DNA from: Blattamonas nauphoetae
Taxonomy: Eukaryota; Preaxostyla; Oxymonadida
Assembly (NCBI GenBank): GCA_033064195.1
Contig: JARBJD010000301.1
Location: forward strand, 25,695 to 89,694
DNA length: 64,000 bases
Direction: 5' to 3'
Shown here: piece by piece, positions 32,001 to 43,400 of the stretch
Layout of the letters: the number at the start of each line of letters is the position of its first letter
How positions within the stretch are numbered: the stretch's first letter is position 1
Program-made: the position numbers and the translations under genes
The notes under the pieces: model-generated
The model's input: the letters and a program-made list of their open reading frames with translations, nothing else
What the model was told of the DNA's origin: nothing
Databases searched by the model: none

Positions 32001-32827
32001 AAATTTCAATATTTCATCCAGAGCAGTATCTTCAAATCGCAATTTGCGACAGGCATTGTTTTGGAATCACCTTGCTCAATTTATCAACTTTTTTCAATCG
32101 ATTTGTTATTCTGAAAGATGTGAGAGAGAAAATCAGTCCATATTGAAGTTTTCTGAGACTGTAACCAACCATAAATTCGAAAAGAAACAACAAAAGTTTA
32201 GATCTGCGTGTATCCATTTGGATCTGCGTGTATCCGATTTTTTGGATCTGCGCGTAGCGAAAATCGGATCTGCGCCTATACTTAACCGTTGATGGCTCTG
32301 ATGATGCAGTCGATTATCTGTTCATGTCCAACAACAGGAAGTGTGTAAGGTTGAATAACTGCGAAGACCTGCGTGACGAGATCAGATTCCACAAGTTGAA
32401 GTCGAATGTATGGAGATGCTTTCGAGACAGATTCGCAGAGAAGTGACACCGTCGCCACAACCACGGTTGTGTGGGGAGACAACAGGAGAGTGAAAATGCT
32501 CTCAATGAAACCAGAAGACGACCTGTCTGAAGAGGGAACGAGGTCAATGAGAGGCTTGTCCGCAAGTTCTTGGTCGCCCCATTGCGGTTCGATGCTCTTC
32601 AAAAACTGTGCAGCTTTGTCTTGAAGGGCATCGTCAAAAGGATATTCATCTTTCACCAGGGAAACCAGCGAACGGTAGATCCTCGATTCATCTTCAAACG
32701 ACAAGACTGTGTTGAGATCGAAATTCAGGAATGATTCTTGCAAGTTGTTGACTGTTGAAGGTGATTCCGGATAATCATGTAATGAAGTATCGTTTGTGGA
32801 GTTCAAGGATAGAATTGTTTTTTGCAT
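29086..32827 (-). CDS. helical-repeat family, subtype A, copy A2, split by a 2.65-kb element
   Basis: The N-terminal half (32827-32288) runs from MQKTILSLNSTND to IIDCIIRAIN. The C-terminal half (29634-29086) runs from SLITIAFRLNLFRCLG through REMIFQKVVLPSSPFLNFLI to LVSEGFDDTLEQILM and SKLLGSNV. Removing the element and one 9-bp TSD joins the halves in frame with no other lesion in about 360 codons. The inserted copy is therefore either very young or still expressed in some way. Same family and unknown role as copy A5. Confidence 0.75.
29626..29634. repeat. 9-bp target-site duplication GTTGATGGC (left)
   Basis: Repeated at 32288-32296. Confidence 0.9.
29635..32287. mobile_element. Mutator-like (Pack-MULE-type) element with about 95-bp TIRs
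   Basis: Both ends read GGTTAAGTATAGGCGCAGAT inwards, and the inverted similarity continues for about 95 bp. The termini contain four copies of a CGCAGATCC motif at 20-24 bp spacing. The 9-bp TSD and long TIR are typical of Mutator-like elements. No transposase is visible in 2.65 kb. The interior carries a degraded piece of an ASH/MSP-type protein gene (31190-31870), that is, captured host DNA. Confidence 0.85.
31190..31870 (+). pseudogene. captured fragment of an ASH/MSP-domain (flagellar-type) protein
   Basis: The plus strand encodes NFTIAADIIPISLELPVNEV, FLSFSSSNISRCVGE and TFNITNPGNHPANFHWEMD. This is the beta-sandwich pattern of ASH/MSP-like domains in flagellar proteins such as the CFAP65/HYDIN group. 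After a TGA at 31560-31562 the same frame continues with VENLRIIGEVSEGRAEF and PIPIGGQILLAVTINSS, a second similar unit. A frame change near 31200 separates it from upstream coding-looking sequence. It is a non-functional piece inside the Mutator-like element; the exact parent gene cannot be named by eye. Confidence 0.6.
32288..32296. repeat. 9-bp target-site duplication GTTGATGGC (right)
   Basis: Matches 29626-29634. Confidence 0.9.
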
Positions 32828-32877
32828 TGAGGTTGATAAGGATCATCCCATTGTTCTTCGTTCATTCATCTTCGATC

Positions 32878-33476
32878 CATGAAAACGTCCAATCGAACAA
32901 TACAACCGCTTTATCCTCCCTCTTGATCCAGATCAGAAAGATATTGTCTTCACATGCATCATGGTTGCCCTTGTCAAACATTTCGTGGCTTCTGGAGATC
33001 TCATTCTCAGGAGCCTTGGTATCACCGCTGCAGTGGACATAAACAACCATCGTGAAATGATCTTTCAGAAAGTCGTTATTCCATCGTCTCAATTTCTGAG
33101 ATTTCTGATCTCAAATCGGCGCGTCCTCAATGGCGACTTGCTTGACTCTTTCATGCAACTTTTGGTTAAACTCCTTCGAATAAGCCCGTATCATCTCCCA
33201 ACATTGGAATTTATTGTCGCATCTCCAATTGTGATGGCATTCTCAAGATGTTTCTCAATCGTCGAATCCCGTCTTCAACTCTGGACGCCTCTCAACAACA
33301 TTGTCCATTTGCAGTCCCAATGGAAGAAGGAATGCCGCGAAGTGGTCCAATCTGGGAAACAGACGGTCCCAGCTCTAGATCCGGAAGGCTTCGAGAGCTC
33401 TATTGAACAGACGCTGATGTGCAACAAGGACGTGTCTTCAGGCAGAAATCTGGTCAGATGCTGTTCCTCCATCTAA
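32878..33476 (+). pseudogene. chimera: subtype C fragment joined to 3' part of subtype A (copy A3)
   Basis: The first about 130 bp (RFILPLDPDQKDIVF, IMVALVKHFVASGDLIL) closely match C1 at 18515-18630 (LLPLDPKHEDIVF, IMVTLVEHFVASGDLIL). At about 33010 the frame passes without a break into subtype A sequence (SLGITAAVDINNHREMIFQKV, FLRFLISNRRVLNGDLL) and on to a diverged C-terminus at 33476. It lacks the N-terminal half of either gene, so it is probably a recombination product and not a full gene. The in-frame junction is notable. Confidence 0.6.
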
Positions 33477-34524
33477 CTACTCCTGGGATCGAACATTACC
33501 GAACAGTGTTCGGTTTCATCCCAAAAGACGCATCGAAACAAACTCTCTCGAATCACTCCACACTCACTTCTGCGGACTCTCCTCGGATGCTGGGAATGAT
33601 GTGATTGCTGGTGCCGTCTAAAAGTTGCTGAGATCGCCTCCAACCGTCCAGATATGGTTTGCTCTTTTGGGTTCGTCATTCTCAACGCTACAGTCTTTTG
33701 CAATCGTTTTGTCGACGTAGCAATCTCCAGACAAGTTCTGGCGTTACTGAACGGTGCAAGGTGGGCAGACTATCTTTTCCAATCTCGACTTTTGGACCAA
33801 CACAGAAACACATCTCGCATTTCTCGTCAAAATGGGGTGCACCACACATTCACGTCTTGCCGCAGCCATCGACGATTTATCTGAGGCGTGATCTGATTTT
33901 GTGGGAATGTTCTCTTTGTACGAACTGGTTCATTCATGACGACGAATCGTCGATCATCAATTCCAACAGAATCAGAAGGGTTTGTCTTCCGAAATTGTCA
34001 TTCTCTGATGTTCAGCTGTTCTTTGATGGAACACGATCGAATTGGTCTGCACATGATGTGCTCTTCGGTCACGATTTCTGGGATTTCTGAACACGAATCG
34101 TATCTCGTTGATCTTGGCGGCATCACCCTTGAATAAAACACTCCCGCCCTTCAATTGTTTCCATATGTCTTTTTCTGGACATGAATGTGGTTTTTTTATC
34201 TTCGCTGTGAACGAGAATCGTCGTCTCTCATCTTCCGTCCATCCGATCCTGAGCTCTTCACTATCCACCATTCTGAATGACGGGATTCACCTGCGTTCGG
34301 ACTTGCCTTTTAACAATGGACTGTCGCATGCATGCAGATCCAGAGAGAGATAATCTCACCGAACGTGGAACATGCCAGACAGGAATATCCTCGTTGTGAA
34401 TAAGTTGCTTTGTCATTATTCTCTTCATTTTGATAACATTTCCGTGAACTGTTTATGAATTGAACCCATTTAAGGCGAGCTTGTCTGAAAGAAAGAAAGA
34501 TGGGATGATCATTCTCTCTTTTCA
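33477..34524. repeat. subtype A 3' flank plus unassigned sequence
   Basis: 33480-33660 resembles the sequence just downstream of the other subtype A genes (36120-36280 in the same orientation; 50400-50520 and 55480-55620 inverted), for example caaactctctcgaatcac and gggaatg..tgattgctggtgcc. The duplicated unit therefore extends beyond the coding region. A minus-strand frame at 34271-33972 (99 codons, hydrophilic, ATG start) could be a small gene but has no other support. Confidence 0.5.
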
Positions 34525-36127
34525 ATGAACCCGGCATGTGTTGCTTTTTCCACAAAAATTGATGCATGTTTGACTGACTCACCGGAATCACCTTCAACAG
34601 TGGACAAATTGCATGGACCTTTCCTGAATTTCGTTCCGAACTCCGAATTGTCATTCGAAGAGATATCAGCCGTGTACTGTTCGCTGGTTGTCCTTGTGAA
34701 AGGGAAGCATCCATTTGACAATGCCCTTCAAGACAGAGCAGCACAATTTTTGAAGAGCATCGAACCTGGATTCGGCGACCAAGATCAGGCCACAAGACTC
34801 ATCAACAGGCATCTGAGTAGTCCCATCAAAATAGGTAAAACTGGGATCAATTGATGTCAGTGCCTAAATTTGGACTGAGATCAAATTTCAACTCTTTTCC
34901 TTTGAGATTTTCTCATTATCACTTCATTAATCATGTTCAATTCACTTCTTGTTTTCACATAATGCTCTTCAATATTTCAGACAGCTCTTATTTCCCAAAA
35001 ACACGCACGATCACAATCACCAACACTTCTTTTTTCGATGTATTCCCTTCATTGACTTTAGTCAGTGAGAAAAAACCATCAAAGAAGACATAATAACGCA
35101 TTATCGACTTGTTTTTATAATTATTGTTGTAGAACAAACTGAAACAGCAGCACCCAAAGTTTGCATTTTCATGATCTATGAAGTGACCATTTTCCTTTTT
35201 ACTTTTTTTTCCATTCAAATATCATATATAAGAAGACTTTTTTGAAATGAAAGAAACGAAATGGTATTGTAGGTATTTAGTGGGATCAGATCCGACTGGG
35301 ATCACTGGGATCAAATCAGAAGCCTGCTCATCAATGACCTCGTTCCCTCTTCAGCTGGATCGCCTTCTGGGTTTGTTCAGAGCATTCTCACTCTGCTGTC
35401 ATCTCCCCACTCGACAGTTGTTGCAGGAGTTTTATCGTTTCTCTCGGAAATAACAAGTTGGTCAACAACGAGAATTCGTCATCGTCTGGTGGACTCTGAT
35501 CTCGTCACAAATGTCTTAGCGACTGTTCAACCTCAAACACCGCCAATTTTGGGAAATGCAACGATCATCTCCAAACTCATCGAAATCATCCGCGACTCTC
35601 TCCGCCTCGCACTTCCATCATTTATCAGCAAACTTGCGATCACGACTGCAATAGAAAAATACAACCATCGTGAAATGATCTTTCAGAAGGTCGTGCTCCC
35701 ATCGTCTCCGTTTGTGACATTTCTGATCTCAAATCGGCACCTCCTCAATGGAGACTTATTCACGTCCTTCATGGTTCTATTGCTCAGATTCATTGAAATC
35801 GGCCCGTTTCATCGCCCAACATTGGATTTTGTCCTCGCCTCTCCAATTGTGATGGCATACTCAAATTGTCTCTCGATCGTCGAAGATGATCATGTTCTCT
35901 GGGTATTGTTCAGCAACCTCGACAATTCTCTGACAGAATGGAAGAAGGAAGGCACAGAAGAGGTCCAATCAGCAAAACGGAACATCCAAGCTCTGTTTTC
36001 GGAAGGCTTCCAGGACACACTCGAACAGATGGAGCAACTCGCTAAGGATGGAACTTTTGACACCAGAATTGCTGTCGATTGTACCTCCATCTCGCGACTT
36101 CTGGGATCGAACGTGAAGAGAATGTGA
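34525..36127 (+). CDS. helical-repeat family, subtype A, copy A4, split by a 521-bp element
   Basis: ATG 34525 opens MNPACVAFSTKIDA, and the frame runs through SELSFEEISAVYCSLVVLVK and NALQDRAAQFLKSIEP to QATRLIN at 34805. After the element it continues as DLVPSSAGSPSGFVQSILTL through HREMIFQKVVLPSSPFVTFL to LFSEGFQDTLEQMEQ and RLLGSNVKRM, TGA 36127. Deleting the insert and one CTCATCAA restores the frame exactly. Apart from the insertion it is intact and full length (about 360 aa). Confidence 0.75.
34798..34805. repeat. 8-bp target-site duplication CTCATCAA (left)
   Basis: Repeated at 35327-35334. Confidence 0.85.
34806..35326. mobile_element. 521-bp hAT-type MITE
   Basis: The ends are CAGGCATCTGAGT and, in reverse complement, CAGGCTTCTGATT. 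The TSD is CTCATCAA. The CAGGC end and 8-bp TSD are hAT-like. GGGATCA-type motifs repeat near the right end (35281-35312). The interior is AT-rich and non-coding. Confidence 0.8.
35327..35334. repeat. 8-bp target-site duplication CTCATCAA (right)
   Basis: Matches 34798-34805. Confidence 0.85.
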
Positions 36128-37070
36128 TTCGATGGATCGCAAAAGACGCGTCGACGCAAACTCTCTCGAATCACTGCAACTCTTCTCAACACACTTTCCT
36201 CCGATGTTGGGAATGCTCTGATTGCTGGTGCCGACGAACAGATTCTGCGATTCCCTCTAACAATCCAGAAATGGTTTCCCATTTTGACCTCTTCATTCTA
36301 TACGCAGCAGTCTTTTACTGTCATTTTTTCGACGTTACACTCTCCAAACAATTCTTCCCGTCCCTGTACGCGACATGGTGATCAGGTTATCTCTCCCAAT
36401 CTCCACTTTTGAAACTTAGCCGAAGCACATCTGGCTTTTCTCGTCTCAATGGAATGTACCCCACATTGCTGCCATTCCACAGCCATCTGCAATTTGTCTG
36501 ATGTGTGCTCTGACCTTTTTGTTTGTTTCTCCTGGTTGTATCAGCACTTAACTCTGTTTTGATCTCTCTTCATCTTCCTCCTCTTTGATATCATCTCCTC
36601 GTATTTTTTTCGTTCTCACAACCGCAAAAACCAAATATGAAGTTTCAATCGTCCGAACGCGCTCACCAGCGAACTTTTCGAACACTTTCACCGAAGTCTT
36701 GATTTCACTGTTTTGTCTGAAAATACTCGAAATAATGCAGACTCGAGTTCCTTAACTGCTTCGCAATATAGAAGAGGATCTGTACGACAAATAATCTCGA
36801 ACCTTTGAAGGGAGGAATCACCGAATCCAAGCTGAGAGATTGGATTGTCAAATGAACAAGAATTCTGAACTCAAAACAAATATAAGACCCAGTGATAACA
36901 AATATCTGAACTGGGCACAATGATTCAAGTCAATAATTGTATTTTCGAACACACGAAAGTCTGTCTGATGTGATCGAACCAAAGGAAAAATAGTCTCGGG
37001 GAGGACTCACAACACAGCCTTCTATCGACACACAAAACATCTATTCATCTATTCCTTGCTCTGAAATACC
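36128..37070. other. subtype A 3' flank, then intergenic
   Basis: 36130-36300 is the conserved downstream flank shared with the other subtype A copies. The remaining 750 bp show no gene, RNA or repeat that I recognise. Confidence 0.5.
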
Positions 37071-40000
37071 ATGTCATTCGACAACCATTCAACTCCTCCA
37101 CAAATTGACAACGCCAAAGCCGAACAAACAGTTTGACGACTTTGTCTCGACTTCATTTTCAAATACTTCCAGCTCTTTCTTGAAATGATTATACGCCGGA
37201 TAAGTGGCGACTGCATATCACTGCGTCCTGTGATGCTGAATGCCCTCCTCGTTCTGGTGAAGGGTTTGATTCGACCTGATTTCCTTCCATCTCGTTGATT
37301 CTGTTCACAGAGGATGATTGGAACCGTTCTGCCATCCGAGGAATGAACTACTTACAAGCCGTTGAGCGATATTGTGAGATGACGTCAGGAGATGCGGTTC
37401 CAGTCTGGTTCTTGTTCTGTCACACTTTCAGAGGACTCTCCCAGAATTGTTGTGTGTGCTTGGTGTGATTTGCATTTTCACGTTCTAGTGTTATTTGTTG
37501 TGATTTCTTCAATCAGGGAGATCATCAGAAGATGAATTGGATCGCATCTGCCAATCGACGATTCCCTCCTTCCTTCTCGAATCGATGCTCGTCACAAAGA
37601 ACACCACTATGATCACTGAAGTCTGTCCTCCTCCACATTTCCATCATTTTGTCTCAGATCGGATATTGTCTTCTGTTGATGACATCCACTCTTCGCTCGT
37701 CTTCCACCTTCCTCGCCCACCACAAACCCAAATATGTCGCCTTTGTTGGTCATTGTGCGAGAACTCTGCCAATGTGTCGATATGTAACAATTGAATACAA
37801 ACTGGATTCCTTCCCACATCTCCCAATTCTCTCCCATCTCTGCTTCTCCCCACATCCCCAAATCTCCGCGCTTCCGCTCAACGTGCTCTTCCGATCCAGT
37901 GATGTGTATGAGACTCGTGAATTCCTCCAAAAACTCAATGTTCCGTCTGTCTCGACTGAATGGTGGTCCAAGTCAGTTCCATTTGCCGAACAATTGTGTG
38001 GAAAGCTGGCCGAACATGTTTCACAAATGAAGTCACATTTCACAGAATCCGCACCTGACGATCCAACCATCTCTTCTCTCTCCCCCACCCTCCCCGAAGA
38101 ATCCCCACTTCTCTTCAGAAACGCTGTGTTGGAAATGCTTTGCGAAGGATTCTCGCTCGTCTCGAGTCTGCTCGTCGGCTCGAACCACATCTTTTTTTAA
38201 GTCTGTCTTTGTCTCCTCTCACCTTCCCCAGATTCTTCTCGATAACAACCTTGCTCCTCTTCTGAAATCAACCATCATCGCCTGCCTCGATCTACTTGAT
38301 TTCACCAACACTGAACCAAATGGTGCTCCTCCTGGTCAAACGGACCTGCTGGTCAAGATCATCGATTGGTCATGGAAATCAACAACGAAATGTCTCTACA
38401 CTGTCTACAAAGAACCCCAGCAAGTTTTCGCAAACACTTTCTCCGATGTTTCGGAGCTGTGCTCTCTTTTGGTGCGGACATGCCGCCACTCGTTGCCAGC
38501 ATGTCCCGCTCATCTCGAAATGATCGACATCATCCGTTCAGAACTCCCCGACATGTTCCCTCGCTTGCTGGAGGAGGATCTGGTCCACCGAGTGATCAAT
38601 GCATCACAACCGACAACAGTTCCAACAACCCACAAACAATTTCACATCAATCTCATCATAGTTCCCCGACCAAGCCGGACTTGTTCATCAAGTCGGACAA
38701 AGGGTAGGTATGTCAAGGATACCTCCTTATTTGACTGTAAAGTTGATTGATAATCGCTTTACGGCTTCAACAAAGAGTTTGAGAACGATCAGACCATTCA
38801 TTGTATTTGTTCACTTCCCTCATCCATTTTTGCTATTCTCACACAATAGCCAATCGAGCAAAGAGGTGAAGTGATTAAATAACATTTGGAACTATTTAGA
38901 TGTATGTTCAGTTCATCCCCCCATCGAGGATGAGAATGGATCCATCGAAGAAGAAGTTGACGACGGAGAGTTTTGTGGGTGCCAATTGATTGTTTTCAGC
39001 CTCTCGCAACCAATTGAAGCGGATTCAGACGACTTGTATCATTTTTGCTTGGAATGGAGAATGTGAATGAGATTCTGTTTGCCTCATCTCGGATCTACTG
39101 TGAAAAAAGTGAGGAAACCTTAAAATTGCAATCATAAGGCAGTTTGAGGAACACACCATCATTCCAAGATCCAAGTAGTTGGGATGAATGCCATTGGAGA
39201 TCTTGTTGAGCATGCCATTCCGGAAGTGAACAGATTCCATCTTATTGAGAGGAATGAGAGATACAAACATCCAAAGACCTTTATCCTGCAGAAAGGTCGT
39301 CGGATGCGTGATTCTTGCGGGTCGGAGAAGACCTTCGTAGAATGAAAACAAGAACATTTTCAACCTCAAAATTGGTCTGTCAAGGTGCACATTATGAATA
39401 TAGCGTGGAGACACATCACTAACATCAATGCTGATGTGAGTTTAGACCTCCGAGAACTGTGATGCATGTCCATTCAGGTTCGGATTTGAAAAAGCACCCA
39501 TTGATCGTGTCTTTCTTCTCAGAAATACCAATTTTTACTCAACACTCGCATATCGAAATGAAGAAATTATCATGCAACTAGAAAGTATTGTTGTCCTACC
39601 TGATGAACAAGTCCGGCCTAATCGGAGGACTATAAGAGAGACAAATGCATCGAAAATCAGGAAGAGGAGTGGAACAGAGTCCGAAAACTTCAGTTTCATC
39701 GAGTGTTGAAGCCAGCCCAACAATATCTTCTGTTCTTTGTTCAGCGAGAAGAGTTCTGTGCCTACGTTCCTCCTTATCACAAACCGGATATCATCAGAAG
39801 TGACAATCTCATCTGGTACACAATTTGGCTCGAGAAAGATCTGTTCACATCTGGTGAGATTGTGGAGACAGGAAGAGAGGAGTGGGGGAGAGATTAGAGA
39901 GGATCGGAGAGGACGATGAGAAAATGAAGAAGGATGAGAAGTCGAGATGGAAGAAGAGAGTTGAGAGACGACGAGAAGCAGGACACGAAGATGCGATGGA

Positions 40001-40115
40001 AGGATCGCTGATGAGGAAGTTCTATGGATGGCGAACAATGATCGCGGCGTATCTTCAAAAGGTGGGAGAGGAGAGTGGGATGAACACACAATATGGGAAG
40101 GATGGAGGGAGGTGA
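37071..40115 (+). CDS. helical-repeat family, subtype C, copy C2, interrupted by a 974-bp element
   Basis: The start ATG 37071 gives MSFDNHSTPPQIDNAKAEQT. GT...AG introns then join it in frame to LFLEMIIRRISGD, to EDDWNRSAIRGMNYLQAVE, to WRSSEDELDRICQSTIP and to IGYCLLLMTSTLRS. An intron near 38160-38232 leads to ILLDNNLAPLLKSTIIACLD. The exon ends ...HKQFHINLI at 38658, where the TIR element begins, and resumes at 39635 as KRDKCIENQEEEWNRV, in frame. The 3' part ends near 40115 with RREAGHEDAMEGSLM, a variant of the family's SEG-ED motif. Splicing at 39850-39900 is unresolved. Role unknown; HEAT/ARM-like. Confidence 0.65.
38659..39632. mobile_element. 974-bp TIR element, copy 2
   Basis: Same length, same ends and, in all stretches compared, the same sequence as 21314-22287, offset by exactly 17,345 bases. 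The flanks are TCA on the left and TA(A) on the right. The host reading frame implies an original TCA, so one C was lost from the right copy. It lies in a coding exon of C2, in the same orientation relative to its host gene as copy 1 relative to C1. Confidence 0.9.
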
Positions 40116-40405
40116 CAGATAGAGTCGTAACATTCATGTTTCATGTCACATTTTGATTATTTCGACTCGATTATGCATAAATTCAATGCCTCTGTCTCTC
40201 TCTCATCTTCTTCTCAATAGAAGCAAATTTATGTGATTCTTCATTCACAATCATGATCTCACGTCACTTTCATGTGAGAATTGGAAAAAAATACAAAATA
40301 AGGAGATGAATCTAGAGACTTCTTCAGCCCACTCTCATCAGGTGATCCAGATTACAAAAGAATGGTGGATAAGGAAAATCTCTCGCATTCAATGGTTCGT
40401 GAAAT

Positions 40406-43400
40406 TCATTCAACACGGCGATGTGTGTTTGCTCCTCTCCCCTTGTTCAGAAAGTCCAATGAGAACGAGTCAAGAGCGACGTCGCTTCTGTCTTCCATCC
40501 CTTCTGAACACAGAGCGTGCACAAACTGCCTCACTTGTGTGTCGGACCGATTCTCACTCAGTCTGAACAGGTCGCAGAATCGGTTGTGAAGATCCAGCGA
40601 TGATGGGATGCTGTCCAGACGAACAAGAGCGATGGAGAGGACGGAGAGAAGAGAGGAGAGAGGAGGGGTGGAGAGAGTGGATGGAGTTCCGGTGTTGATG
40701 AGAGACAGAACGAGAGAGAGGAAGTTGTCCAAGAGTTGCGAGTCTTCGTCCTCATCGGAACGAATCTCAACTCTGTCTGGTGATGAAGGGACGACAATTG
40801 TGAGAATTCGAGTGAGGAAGGGAGCGAGTGGAAGGAGTGTGGATTCAGGAATGTCAACAGTGAAGCGTGGAATGATCATTTCGTGCAGAATGAAAAAGAG
40901 CAGTTGGGATGTGGTGTGGCTGACCTTCTGAGCGAGACTAACGTCAAATGGATCATCAGAAGTCAGAGTTCGTGCGGTGGTTGCTCTTCTCTCCTCCAAA
41001 ATCAGACAAATAGTTTGTGCTGCTGCCTTTGCAATCTCAGAAACCTGAGTCTCAGTCAGTCCCGGAAGATTTTGAGTGAGTGATCGTGAAGAGTGTTGGA
41101 AGAAGATAAAAGGAGACCAAGATTCGTGATGTCGAAAGAGGATCTGCAGATAGTCGAGTCTATCAGAGAGAAGGATGGAAGCGACGATGGACGGGAGTGG
41201 TTGGTGGGTGACGGACGATTGACAACTGTCTCGGAAAGGAGCGGTGGCTCTGGTGATCGAGAAAGGCGTTGGGGTGTGTCGGGTTCGCTCTTCGATCTCC
41301 TGAAGAACAACCAGGATCGAGCGAAGAAGAGACAGATCGGTTGTCACTGCCAGCGAGACCAGCGAGTCGATCACTGGTGTTGGGTCGAATGACTCGAACT
41401 TCATCAGAAATCGCAACACTTTCAAACACGAATCGACAATCTGCGACGTCACCTCATCCTTCCCCACAGCACATCCCTCCTCCACTCCTTCCCGACGAAG
41501 AGGAGCGATCGTTTGAAGGGTGTTGATGACGAGATCCCGCACTTCTGATTTCGGCTCGATTTGATAAAGGGAATGATTGAGAGGTGGAAGGGTGCATGTC
41601 TCGACGGTGTCGGCAATGTGGAACATGATCACTTCAACCAGCGGAAGATTGCTGAAATGTCCAGCCAACTCGACAAGGCGGTCGAAGGCAGCGAGATTCG
41701 AGTCCAGATGGAGGTTTGGACGTGGGGTGGACTGGATTGTGTGAAGTGACAGGAGGAACAGTGCCTGAGCGTCGTTCTCAACTCGCATCAGCTCGTTTGC
41801 GATGTCGGGAGGGGCATTCGAAACAACAGCCAGCTGCGTCAGAAGTCTCCATCTCTCCTCGCCCTCAGCTGTTCTCAACTTCTCGACGATTGATGTCTCG
41901 AATTGCGATGATTGTGGTTGTAGAGTTGAACTTCCGAAGATTGAGGTTTGCTGATTTCCACGAAAGACGAGCTCAGCCACATTCCTCATTTCTTTGAGGA
42001 GAGCGAAGGGAGAGTTGACGGAGTTCTCTGTCGCCATCTCCACCAAACATTCCACCTTTTCAAAGATTAATTGACTCGATGATCTATTCCGTGCGGGAAA
42101 CGACGACAGAATCTGGATTTGTGATTCTGGTCCAAGAAATGGGAAGAGATGGAGAAAGTTGATGTCTCTCCTCTCGTCGTCTGTGAGACTCATGTTCGGT
42201 TGCCAATGAGAACGACTGTAGACGACGTTGAGTGTTATGTCGGTCAGTGCTGTCAGAGCAGTGAGTGGAGATGGTCGGCTGCTGTCGTTCCACACACTTG
42301 GCTGTTGTGACAATCCGCACAGCTCGGGAGAGAAGAAGGGGAAGGAGTGAGGGAGTGTTGTGGTCGAGTGAAAGGCGTTCACAAGACAACCAGCGAAGTC
42401 AAGGGACTTAAATGGTTTTGAAATGTTAGTCCGAGACTTCAACACGATACATCGGCCTGCTTCAGCACAAATCGACTGAGAAGCGATTTGCTCGTGATCC
42501 GACTCACCCAACGTTGGAGAATCGCGAGGAGCAAATGCATCGGTCACAGGGAATGTCGTTGGAGTGGCGAAGAGGAGTGCCTCGGTTTGAGGTGTGGACA
42601 GGCCAAACTGGTTCGAGAAGACAGACACAGCAGCTGTCGACAGCTCGTCGTGAGTGCTCGCAGCGGAGAGAACGAGGAGAGTGAGAAGAGAGAACTCAAG
42701 CGAGATGTAGGCTTCACTCTTCTGTGTCAGATACATCTTCACGTTCGTCATCGCATTGAGCAGCACAACCCAATTCTGTGTCGCTCGACCAAAGTCCAGA
42801 CAGCGCGGTTCAGACGGCGAGTCAGACACCACTTGAACTGTATTCACTGCTGCTGAAATGGCGATGTCCAAAATGCGCTCGGCGTGCATCTCGACGAGGC
42901 GGCGGAATAAGGAAGGGTTTGTGCTGGCCATGCGGATGAATGAGCTGGCTGGGTCGGTGAACGAGCGAGGGGAGAGGAGGGAGTGGAGAGGGAATGTTGG
43001 GTCGAGGAGCGGTTCGCTGAGTTTGGTGAAAAGATGAGAGGAAGACTGGCTGAGTGCGGAGATCAGGTTGAGGTTTCGATTGTGTCGGGAGGGAGTGTCG
43101 GAGGGAGAAGAGGAGAGATCGACTGTTTCGAGAAACGAGTCGATGAGGTCGGGATGGGCTGATGAAGAGATGAAAGAGTGAGGATGATCAAAATGGCACA
43201 CCATTCAGAAATGTGGCAGTGTGTTGGAGGCATTGCGACAGAAGACTCATGGGATGGTTTCCATCAGAATTTCCTTCATAAATCGTCAGATCTTTCACGT
43301 GACGAATGAATGCGGCGATCCTCTTCACTGGATCCTAAAATAATCCTGCAAACAATGAAAACTCAAACAGTTTCATTTTGTGAGATTTTGACGATCTTTT

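Noticed and set aside
40406-43204. Plus-strand frames of 80-120 codons across C3 (for example 42488-42856)
   Set aside because: They are antisense shadows of a continuous minus-strand exon with matching splice sites on its 5' side.
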